Source of the DNA: Bacteroidota bacterium
GTDB taxonomy: Bacteria; Bacteroidota; Bacteroidia; Chitinophagales; Saprospiraceae
NCBI GenBank assembly: GCA_018969455.1
Contig: JAGWYI010000137.1
Span: forward strand, 1-8,922
Length of the DNA: 8,922 nucleotides
Reading direction: 5' to 3'
Of this stretch, positions 1 through 8,100 are shown one piece after another. Numbering within the stretch: position 1 is the first letter of the stretch; each line of letters starts with the position of its first letter. The notes under the pieces are model-generated. The model saw nothing but the letters and a program-made list of their open reading frames with translations. It ran no database searches and had not been told where the DNA came from. The position numbers were made by a program, and so were the translations under genes.

Positions 1-3000
1 CCGTAGTTGCCGGTGCCGTCACATACAGATACGATCACGTCGTTCGGGAATTTAACGAAGTAGTCTTGTTCGTAGTTCACCACTACGCGCTGGGTGCACT
101 GGCTGCTTTGGCCATGGCAATCGAAGGCGCGGAAAGTACGCGTGATCGTTCCTTTGTTACAAACGGTGTCGAACAGGCTCAGGTTCACAGCGTGGGTCAA
201 ACCGCACTGGCCTTGGTATACTTTGGTTACATCCAGGCAGCAGTTGTCGTATACTGTTGCTTTGCCGTAAGCCCACAGGCTTGGGTCGAAGTTCTCGCAG
301 GATACAGTAACGTTTGCAGGTGGTACGCAAGCAGGTTTGATTTTGTCTTGTACTTCTACGCTCACCATGCACTCGTTGAAGATTGGAGTACCGTCTGGGC
401 CGATAGAGAAGTTGCCGTTTACGTCAACCTGGTATACACGCAGGATCACTGTTTGAGTGGTTCCCACTTCGCAGCAGTAGAATTTGATCGAATCTTGTTC
501 TGCTGTTGCACGTTCGAACTCGCTTGGGAAGTCGGGGAAGATATCGTCGCAGGCAGCGAAACCGTTGGTGCCGTTCAAACCGCTGATGCAGTCGCTGTAT
601 GGCGCCATGCGGCGTACTGTGAATTTCAGGTTGTTACAGTTGTCGTAAGAACCGTCGTCGAAAGTTTTCGCTTTAACCCAGGTTACACCCGCGAAGGAGC
701 AAGCATCCAGGGCAGCAGGTGTGCCGTTTGGACCTGCTGGGCCGTAGCAATCGAATGGATCATCCAAACCGATACCTACTACGGTGTACTCGTCGCAAGC
801 AGCAACCGGTGGTACGTAGTCGCGTACGGTCAATTTGAAGGATGCGCTGGAAGTGTTGCCGCAATCGTCTTCTGCAATGTATACTACGTTGTGTGTACCT
901 ACTGGCAGACATGGTGTCCAGCCGTATGCACCCAAAGTATCCAGATCCCACAGGTTGTTGCCGGGGAAGGAAGTCAAAGAACCGCCGATGGTGTACATGC
1001 CGGTTTGGTCGCCGGTGAATGGATCGAAGGTTGTGATCATACCGCTCAGGTGGTTGATCCGGGAGCAGTTATCTTCGATGATTACATCTGGAAGGTTGGT
1101 GGTTGCGCAGCAAGTGAATGGATCGGTTGATACAGTCAGGTTGGCTGGTGCAGCAATTGCAGGACCTTGGTTGTCAATAACTTTGATGATTTGGTTGTAC
1201 TCGAAACCATCGCCGATACACCAGTCGATGATTGACCAGCGACGACGGATTTTATACGTACCGTCGCATACATCAATTACGATGTCTTCGTACTGCCAGT
1301 TGATGGTGCAACCTACGGGTTTGCCGAATACATAGGGGTAGCCTTGCAAGCCCTGGCCTTCAATCCATTGTGGAGTTGGGTAAGCGTTGTCGGTGCACAG
1401 GAATGCTGGTGCGTCGATGCCATCATAGTCGGTTGGTGGAACCAGATCAGACAAAGTTGGCAGTTTGTAGCTGATTTTTTGTGCGCAGGTAGAAGTGTTG
1501 CCAGAGCCGTCTTTCGCAGTCCATTTGCGGGTTACTACTTTAGAGAAACCGGTTGCACAAGTGCCTGGTACTTCAGAATCTACATAGGTCAGCGTAATTG
1601 GGCCGCATGCATCGAAGGCAGGTTCTGCGGGTGCATTTACATTCAGTTCCAATCCTACGATTTCTACCACACCATCGTCGCCAGCAAAGTTGTCGGCGAT
1701 TCTGATTTTCCAGATACCGTTGGCGTTTTTACCATTGAATACAGCCAAAGTTGTTGGGTTGGATACACCGCCTTGCAAGCACCGCAAAGGAGCGCCCCCT
1801 GCATTCAATTGTGCGCAAAGCGTGATGGAAGAACCAGCATCGTCGAATTTGCAATCGATGGGCCATTCCTGACCGATACAACCGCCGATGGTCATTACAG
1901 TTGCTTGTGTTCCGTCTGGTGCGGTCAAGCTAACGTTCAAGTCGGGCAACCAAGTGTGGCCTGTCAATTTCAAACGTACGTTGGCATCCAATACAGGAAC
2001 ACCTGCTGGAATGTAAGTATAGTCGAAGTTGTATGTCTGAACGTCGGGAGTTGGAGAGCCTGGCTCGCCGATTGGATCATTGGGCTTGTACTCCTGGTAC
2101 TGATATCCTACGATGGCAGGAGCGGGTTCGTTTACCGGTGTGCCGTTACATGGAATGATTTGGTCGCGGCATTTCAGTACAGGTGGCAGCTTGTCTTCGA
2201 ATTTGATATTGCCCCAGCATTTGTTACCGGTTTTTGGATCTGTTACACGAACCTGGTAGGTTTTGCCTACGTCGCCAGGACCTGCTACCGCTGGAACCCA
2301 TGGGCCGTTGCCGAATGGAGCGGTTTTGTCCAATTCAACAATGTAGTTGTCGTAGCAACCGTATGGGCCGCCTTCCAATACATCATCTGCGCCTACTACG
2401 CCAGAGCAGTTCTCATCCAGAGAGAAGTAAACCAGGTCATTGCAAATCAACGAAGTGATTGCATTCGGGTATTCATTAACCGTTACGCTGAAGCAGCAAG
2501 TGGCAGTATTGCCGCTTGCGTCTGTGGCTTTAAAGCAGTTGGTGGTTGTACCGATCGGGAATTCAGAGCCCGATGGAAGGCCTGATGTTTGAACGCCTAC
2601 AACTGGAGAAGAAGCGTACAGAATCGCTTTCATGTCGTAGCCCCCGATACCCAGATTGGCGATCAGGGTTGGGTTAGCAGACGGGTAGCCACAAGCGTCA
2701 GAAGCGAACCAGGTTCTTGTACCTGAACCAGGAGGCATTGCAATTACGAAAGAGGAGCTCGATACAACTTCCATCAACACTGTTGTGCCAGCGGGGATGT
2801 TCACGTTGATCGGAATCGTTTTCATCTGACCTGCAGTGGTTGGAGTAACCGGTGTTGCAACCGAAGAACCCAACAGGGTGCGGTTTGCAGATGATACGTT
2901 GTATGGAAGAGCGGCATTATTCAGTTTGTACAGGTTAACCGTAAGGGTTGCAGCAGCGCTGGAACCTGCTGGCCATCCTTGTACGATACCAACGCGTGCT

Positions 3001-4073
3001 GCAGTGGTAACTACATTGGTAGCAAAACCAGTCAAAACCTGGAAAGCATTTACGGGCAAGCCAAAGCAAGCAACAGAGTTGTTGTTGATTGCAACGTTTG
3101 TATCAGGAATTGCGAAGTAGCCATTTGAAATACCTGCGCAGTTGTCGGATACAGATACATTGTAGCTATACAACGCAGTACATTCGCCTGGAGCCAAGTT
3201 GATTGTAACGTTGTTTTGGCAAGACACAACCGGTGGCGTATTGTCCACAACTGTTATTGTAGAAGTAACGCTCGATACTACAGTACCGCCGCAAGTGCTT
3301 ACCAATTGCCACGTAATTGTGTTTACTCCAACTGGTACGTTGGTCAACGTGATCGTTGCAGGAACTACAGAACCGATTACAACAGCAGCGCCGCCGTTGA
3401 TGCGATACTGAAGGCTGAACGAACTGTTGCAACCTCCTGGGTTGAAACCTGGTGTTGCAGTCGTTACTGTAGCAGCGCAAGCTGTTGCTCCAGCGCCGGT
3501 ACCAGCAGTGATGTTAGCAGGTGCAATCAATGCACATGCGCCAGTAGGCGCTTCTGCAACTGCAGCAGCCCAACCCGCAGAAGAAACAGAACCGTCAGAA
3601 CCGAACGTAAAGGTCAAACGACCTGTTGCGTTACCGGCCGTTGCGCGAACGGTGTTTGCAGCAAAGTTGTTCGGTGCTGTGGTGCCTTGCCAGCCACCAG
3701 CTGGAAAACCGCTGATGGTAGCGCCCAAGCCTGAAGAAATCAACGGAGATGCAGTTGTGCCACCGTCATATACATACAAGGCATCCCAGCCGCTTTCTAC
3801 TGCGAAAGAAGAGAATACAGCCTGGATTTTGTTGGTTGCAACTGAAGGCGCGAACGTTACCGCAGTAGCGTTGTTGTTGCCGTTGGAATAGTTCGCAGCA
3901 GATCCTCCGTTGTCGAAGAAATTGAAAGAACATGTGCCCGGAGGCGCAATCGTGAAGGTTTGGTTAACCCCCGTGTTGAAAGGCATATTTACTGTTACCT
4001 GTGCAAAGGACTGCGATACAGTCATGCAAGCCAGCAACAACATACCCCAAAGAGTTATATTGCTTTTTTTCAT
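1..4073 (-). CDS. Giant secreted CUB/HYR/P-domain adhesin-like protein (C-terminus beyond window)
   Basis: The frame starts at the ATG at 4073 and stays open for 1357 codons to the left edge, so the stop lies outside. Residues 1-24 form a signal peptide (MKK, then hydrophobic WGMLLLAC, cleavage at S-F-A/Q). Domains in order: CUB-like at about 43-175 (WDALYVYDG and a C-terminal LTFTFGSDGS strand); a beta module at about 176-270; an HYR module at about 275-535 interrupted by a beta-sandwich at about 314-490; an HYR-like module at about 630-865 interrupted by a P/Homo B domain at about 688-812 (ends GIWKIRIADNFAGDDG); a module at 863-1093 shared with the 1240-residue protein; then more Cys-rich HYR-like sequence. 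CUB, HYR and P domains mediate binding outside the cell; no protease or other catalytic domain is seen. Inferred role: surface or matrix adhesin. A T9SS sorting domain is expected off the edge but is not seen. Asn, Phe and Tyr codons favour AAC, TTC and TAC. There are four adjacent Cys-Cys pairs. The start is fixed by the signal peptide. The exact function is unknown. Confidence 0.9.
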   Translation of the reverse strand, partial: MKKSNITLWGMLLLACMTVSQSFAQVTVNMPFNTGVNQTFTIAPPGTCSFNFFDNGGSAANYSNGNNNATAVTFAPSVATNKIQAVFSSFAVESGWDALYVYDGGTTASPLISSGLGATISGFPAGGWQGTTAPNNFAANTVRATAGNATGRLTFTFGSDGSVSSAGWAAAVAEAPTGACALIAPANITAGTGAGATACAATVTTATPGFNPGGCNSSFSLQYRINGGAAVVIGSVVPATITLTNVPVGVNTITWQLVSTCGGTVVSSVTSTITVVDNTPPVVSCQNNVTINLAPGECTALYSYNVSVSDNCAGISNGYFAIPDTNVAINNNSVACFGLPVNAFQVLTGFATNVVTTAARVGIVQGWPAGSSAAATLTVNLYKLNNAALPYNVSSANRTLLGSSVATPVTPTTAGQMKTIPINVNIPAGTTVLMEVVSSSSFVIAMPPGSGTRTWFASDACGYPSANPTLIANLGIGGYDMKAILYASSPVVGVQTSGLPSGSEFPIGTTTNCFKATDASGNTATCCFSVTVNEYPNAITSLICNDLVYFSLDENCSGVVGADDVLEGGPYGCYDNYIVELDKTAPFGNGPWVPAVAGPGDVGKTYQVRVTDPKTGNKCWGNIKFEDKLPPVLKCRDQIIPCNGTPVNEPAPAIVGYQYQEYKPNDPIGEPGSPTPDVQTYNFDYTYIPAGVPVLDANVRLKLTGHTWLPDLNVSLTAPDGTQATVMTIGGCIGQEWPIDCKFDDAGSSITLCAQLNAGGAPLRCLQGGVSNPTTLAVFNGKNANGIWKIRIADNFAGDDGVVEIVGLELNVNAPAEPAFDACGPITLTYVDSEVPGTCATGFSKVVTRKWTAKDGSGNTSTCAQKISYKLPTLSDLVPPTDYDGIDAPAFLCTDNAYPTPQWIEGQGLQGYPYVFGKPVGCTINWQYEDIVIDVCDGTYKIRRRWSIIDWCIGDGFEYNQIIKVIDNQGPAIAAPANLTVSTDPFTCCATTNLPDVIIEDNCSRINHLSGMITTFDPFTGDQTGMYTIGGSLTSFPGNNLWDLDTLGAYGWTPCLPVGTHNVVYIAEDDCGNTSSASFKLTVRDYVPPVAACDEYTVVGIGLDDPFDCYGPAGPNGTPAALDACSFAGVTWVKAKTFDDGSYDNCNNLKFTVRRMAPYSDCISGLNGTNGFAACDDIFPDFPSEFERATAEQDSIKFYCCEVGTTQTVILRVYQVDVNGNFSIGPDGTPIFNECMVSVEVQDKIKPACVPPANVTVSCENFDPSLWAYGKATVYDNCCLDVTKVYQGQCGLTHAVNLSLFDTVCNKGTITRTFRAFDCHGQSSQCTQRVVVNYEQDYFVKFPNDVIVSVCDGTGNY

Positions 4074-4136
4074 GAGAAAAGATAATTTTCTTGTTTGAAA
4101 TGTTAATTAAAACCCTGATTTCGCTGAAAAAGAAAA
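4074..4136. other. Short spacer between small exported gene and giant adhesin gene
   Basis: This spacer of 63 bp is AT-rich and has no GC-rich hairpin or terminator. Just before the ATG at 4073 the minus strand reads TATCTTTT (4077-4084), one base off the TAnnTTTG -7 box, but this is too weak to call. The lack of a terminator supports read-through from the small gene into the giant gene. Confidence 0.6.
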
Positions 4137-4583
4137 TTATTCAGACAACAGTGCAATCAGGTCATTGTAGATAGCATTCCAATCGCTTTGGGACATACCC
4201 GGCGTGTTGTGTGAGCTATCCAGTCCTTGTGCAGGTGCAACTGCATAAAAACCATTCAAGGCAGCAGTTGGAACATCCATACCATTATCCAAACGCTCAG
4301 AAGTACCGAGGTAAACGGTAGCTTGCATTTTCAGATAAAGCGGGTTGGAAGCGCTGCCGCTGTTCAGTTCTTGGGCGATGTTGTTAATCTCCGTTTGAAG
4401 GGCAGTAACAGCAGCACCTTTTGATTTCCAGGTCAAACCATTCGGCAGTTTGATCACGGAAGTACCAGCAGGATCTACAAGTTTCTGCGCCTGAGCCGTG
4501 TTCGAACTGAAAAACAGTCCGCCCAACAGGAATACCAAGGATAAAATCGAAGGCATTCCAATTTTAGCAAACATTTTTTTCAT
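4137..4583 (-). CDS. Small exported protein of unknown family (148 residues)
   Basis: I do not recognise this family. The start at 4583 is chosen because it gives a textbook signal peptide: MKKMFAK, a hydrophobic core (ILSLVFLLGGLFF), and cleavage after A-Q-A at residue 32. The mature part would be about 116 residues. An open frame continues upstream to 4805, but that extra 74-residue stretch would bury the signal peptide and would run through a terminator-like hairpin, so I reject the longer start. The mature protein has no cysteine, unlike its Cys-rich neighbours. It contains a probable helix around KGAAVTALQTEINNIAQEL and a helical C-terminus (SDWNAIYNDLIALLSE). There are no membrane segments after the signal and no T9SS sorting domain, so it is probably periplasmic or released by another route. 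The giant adhesin gene begins 63 bp downstream with no terminator between them, so co-transcription is likely. A role as an accessory or partner of the adhesin is conjecture. Confidence 0.8.
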   Translation of the reverse strand: MKKMFAKIGMPSILSLVFLLGGLFFSSNTAQAQKLVDPAGTSVIKLPNGLTWKSKGAAVTALQTEINNIAQELNSGSASNPLYLKMQATVYLGTSERLDNGMDVPTAALNGFYAVAPAQGLDSSHNTPGMSQSDWNAIYNDLIALLSE

Positions 4584-4660
4584 GTTAAAAAATTGAAATT
4601 GTGAAAGGTTACGATGAATGAATTTTTTTTTCGGTGCAATATCAACGATTGATCCAAACA

Positions 4661-4706
4661 AAAAAAGCACCAACCCAGGTTGTGATTGACCTGCAGTAAG
4701 TGCTTT
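4661..4706 (-). terminator. Probable Rho-independent terminator or attenuator hairpin
   Basis: On the plus strand AAAGCAC at 4664-4670 is the reverse complement of GTGCTTT at 4700-4706. A second stem inside it pairs CAGGT (4676-4680) with ACCTG (4689-4693) around an 8-base loop. Read on the minus strand, the outer stem runs into seven T residues (A-run 4660-4666 on plus), so it is oriented to stop minus-strand transcription. It lies 400 bp past the stop of the 1240-residue gene and only 78 bp before the start of the small exported protein. It could therefore end the upstream transcript, end a short RNA made in this gap, or act as an attenuator in the leader of the small gene. The two stems are separated by a mismatched interior loop, which lowers confidence. 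Confidence 0.5.
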
Positions 4707-4946
4707 CTTCGGTACTAAAGAAGTACAATTTGATCTCATTAACTTTTCATGATGATTAAGCCCGACAACCAACAGATTAACAGGCAAAAAACAAATTTTA
4801 TGCAAAAATCATGCCAAAAATCCAAATTTCCATAGGTTGTAAATTTGGCTATACCATTTTTTGCAATCGATAGCTAAGGTAATGTTATATTGACAATTTT
4901 GAGAACAAAAAACCAAAGAAAAGTAAAACTATTTCTAAAAAATCGA

Positions 4947-4954
4947 CAAACGTA
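4947..4954 (-). promoter_or_regulatory. Candidate Bacteroidota -7 promoter box (TACGTTTG)
   Basis: On the minus strand this reads TACGTTTG, a full match to the TAnnTTTG -7 consensus known for the Bacteroidota primary sigma factor. I find no convincing TTTG-type -33 element about 20 bases upstream, so the call rests on one box. Transcription from here would start near 4940 and would meet the terminator-like hairpin after about 240-280 bases, before reaching the small exported gene. Confidence 0.3.
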
Positions 4955-5105
4955 TCGTTCTCTTGTTTTATTCCAGATCGTTTTTGCCACGAGACCACAT
5001 TTACAATTTTTATACGAATTAGTTTTTGAAAGGGAACAAAAAGAAACCAGACGTAGCGAATAGAGGATTAGATCGTTTTGAGGTGTGAAATCAATTAAAC
5101 TAGCC

Positions 5106-8100
5106 CTAGTTGTGGCTGTTAACATATACCATTCGTCCTGTTTTTATGGTATTTGCATCCAAAACAACCCGGTAAAAATAAACACCTGCGCCCGGTAAAT
5201 TCGTACCGCAAATTTGCGCAATCGGATTACCCGGCGCAGCAGCTTTTTTATCCGAATACACCAATCGACCTGTTACATCGTAAACCTCCAATAAATACCG
5301 GGCGTCAGGGCAGTTCCTGCACGATATCCAAATGCTTTCAACAAACGGGTTGGGATCTGCCGAAATATCCCATTCACGATTTGAGGGCGCAGTTTCCCCA
5401 ACTGGAAGTCGAATTGCCAGGTGCATTATCTCGTCTTTAATGTATACCTCAGACTTTAATTTTAAATCTATTAGACTAAAAAATAATTTATAATTTAAAC
5501 TATTTCCATTTTTTACACATACAAAATCCAACAAATCAGTATGCTCGGTTTGTTCCAGGCCCCGATTCCAGCTAACCCGAAGTTCTTCGGGCGAAATTTG
5601 TACCCAATTTTCAGAACGCAAAAAACTCTCCTCCGGAATTTCAACCCTGAATTGCTTGTTTGCTGGCATCCCTAAAGCAAATTGAATCCCATCGACACGC
5701 CGGTTTGCTTCCAGTTTCAAACGGCAGCGCACGGAATCGACGCCTGGAATATCCATAATTTGAAGCGAAAGCCAGGCGGTATCTTGCCCAGTACGCGCTT
5801 GTGCCGGATTGCTGCTGTTGTTTACATCGCCTACTTTGATCCCCACAAATTGGTTACCCAATGAGTCGGTATTCAAATTTTGAATAAAAATTTCTTCCGG
5901 AAAACCACCATAAAAAGGATTATTCGGGTTAATAAATGAATGGGAAGCAGGAATAAAACGCCAGGAATTTATGCCTGGTAAGGTATCATATATACCCAAT
6001 ATTAATTTGCGTAACTGAACAATGTCGAAGGTCGTAACTGAGCCAGATTTATTGGCATCGGCGGCAATGAGCTTATACGGCGAATTCAATGGCTGTATTC
6101 CCAAAATATGCCGCGAAATCAACAATAAATCGTAGGTTGATATGCCGTTCGACCAATTGGCATTGTTGATGGGACGAATGTGATAGCTGGAATCGGAGGC
6201 CAAATCATCAAAGCGAAATCGCCCTGTTGAATCGCAATAATTTACCACATATAAACCGTTGTTATACAATTCAACCGGAATATTTCGAACAGTATCTCCC
6301 TGTTCTGTTCGGATGCCGCCACCCAATGCTCGCAAGGTCGGCCCCGAAGCGCACACCTGATTGGGATCATTTATCGATACCATGGTGGTGCAAACAGCCA
6401 CATTCCCCGAAGCATCCCCTATCGTTAAACTTATTTTTTTGAATCCCAGCGATTGACAGTCAAAATTAGAAGGCGCCACATATTTGCTCAAAAAAGCCGG
6501 GGTTGTACATGCATCATAACTTCCCGCATCTATTTCATCCGGGCTTATACTGGCATAACCTGAGGCATTCAAGGGAATACTCAAACCCGTTTTACACAAT
6601 GCAATGGGTTTGGTTTGGTCACGCACCTCTATCTGAACTGTTTTCTGGCTTGTATTTCCACAATCGTCGGTGGCCGTAAAAACCACCTGATGCATTCCAA
6701 CCGGATACAAACCGGATGCATTGGCGCCAAGATTCAAGGCATACGGGCTGTTGTGTACGATGCTCAACACCGTACTGCAATCCTGTGCACTGACTTCGGG
6801 CAGGTCCACAAATGCCTGGCAACCACCCGAACCGGTGCTTGCCAGAACTGGGGCCGGTACATTCAGGATGGGGCCCTGCTGATCAACGACATCGATGGTT
6901 TGCACGTACTCCCAAATACCGGGCGAGCCCAAATTGCCTGTGTAAATACAAGGATCAACCACCTTCCAGGAACGGAAAATGCGTTTGCAATAGGGAGCTG
7001 GCGCCTGAATCAAATTATCAGTGTAGCTGATAGACAGTGGTGAACAATATTGACCGATAATTTGTGGAGTGCCAGTGGAGGCAGGCGCCAGATCCTGAGG
7101 CCCCGCACAGGCAGACAGGGTTTTATTGGATGGAAACAGTACATTTGTTGGGCTCAAAGCCGTGATACTGATTTGTTGGGTGCAGCTGCGCACATTCCCA
7201 GCCTGGTCGATGGCCCGCCAAACCCGTTGAATGTTTCCGATGTTGCAAGCGCCAGGATTGCCAACATCGGTAAAATAAAGGGTGTCTATCCCGCAATTAT
7301 CACTCGCAGTTGCTTTTCCCGTCATGTTTAAATCCTTGTAATTGTCTAAACAGTTTAAAAAAACAGCATTCGGGCATTGCATATCGGGCTTAAGGAAATC
7401 GCGCACGGTTATATTGGTTTCACAGATGTTGCTTTGCCCGGCAGCATCTGTTACTTTCAAGGTAAATATCACGGGATTACTTAGGTCTGCACAGGTAACA
7501 GGCACTGCGGCATCAAAATGAATGGCATCGCGGCTAACCTGCATGGTTACCGGGCCGCAATTGTCGGAACTGCCACCATCCATCACGGAAGGAGTGATTT
7601 GAGCGCCTCCATTGGACAGTAGGGAAATTTGGAGCGATGATTTGCAAATTGCTTGTGGCGGCGTTTGGTCCACCACGGTAACACGCATGGTACTCGTTCT
7701 AACGTTATTGCAGGCATCGGTGGCGACATAGGTCACTGTATGAACTCCTACTGGCACATTGTTGAAGGGGCCATACCCTGAACCAAAATTCCAGGAAGGG
7801 TTAACCACAACACTCGAGCAATTATCGGAGGCTGTTGCCTGTGGCAAGAGCACAGATGCGCTGCATCCGAAACCGGAGGTACCCACCGTGATATTGGGCG
7901 GAGGGGAAAGCGCAGGAGGTGTATTATCTTGAACTTTTATAATTTGTATTTTACTGGAAACCAATCCTAAACAGAAATCCACGGCAGTCCAGGTACGCAA
8001 AATTGCATATCCTGCCGGCGGGCAAACATCCAGTTTTTGATCGGCGTAGGTAATGCCAACATCGCAGGTATTGAAATTATCGATGGGTGCTCCGTCTACA

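Larger units (their letters stand above)
4584..5105. other. AT-rich intergenic region without a gene
   Basis: This 522-bp gap separates the 1240-residue gene from the small exported gene. It is much richer in A and T than the flanking genes. It contains the terminator-like hairpin at 4661-4706, a small adjacent hairpin (GTACT 4712-4716 with AGTAC 4722-4726), a candidate -7 box at 4947-4954, and a nine-base T tract at about 4623-4631, which is an A tract in the leader of the small gene. The only sizeable open frame, 83 codons on the minus strand at 4874-5125, overlaps the end of the upstream gene. It has no signal peptide, no family resemblance and a composition like its AT-rich surroundings, so I do not call it. 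Confidence 0.7.

Noticed and set aside
66..2585. Long plus-strand open frames (354 codons at 66-1130, 413 codons at 1344-2585)
   Set aside because: They lie entirely antisense to the giant HYR gene, are rich in Cys and Trp, show no domain, and are explained by the strong codon bias of the gene on the other strand.
4062..4073. Lipoprotein signal in the giant protein (L-L-A-C at residues 13-16)
   Set aside because: The -2 position is Leu rather than a typical small residue, and a better ordinary cleavage site (S-F-A/Q) follows at 24.
2836..4098. Plus-strand open frames of 62-172 codons opposite the N-terminal half of the giant gene
   Set aside because: They overlap each other in several frames and lie opposite a continuous frame with clear signal peptide, CUB and HYR domains.
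4061..4583. A7 tracts right after the ATG of both the small gene and the giant gene, and an A9 tract in the small gene's leader, as phase-variation switches
   Set aside because: MKK-type signal peptides encoded by AAA AAA give such runs routinely, and the tracts are short. There is no further evidence for slippage.
4584..4805. N-terminal extension of the small exported protein by 74 residues
   Set aside because: It would bury a good signal peptide and its sequence is the translation of a terminator-like hairpin and AT-rich leader.
4874..5125. 83-codon minus-strand open frame in the gap
   Set aside because: It overlaps the end of the upstream gene, has intergenic-like composition, and shows no signal peptide, motif or plausible start region.
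6615..7043. 142-codon plus-strand open frame
   Set aside because: It is antisense to the HYR array of the 1240-residue gene and has no recognisable content.
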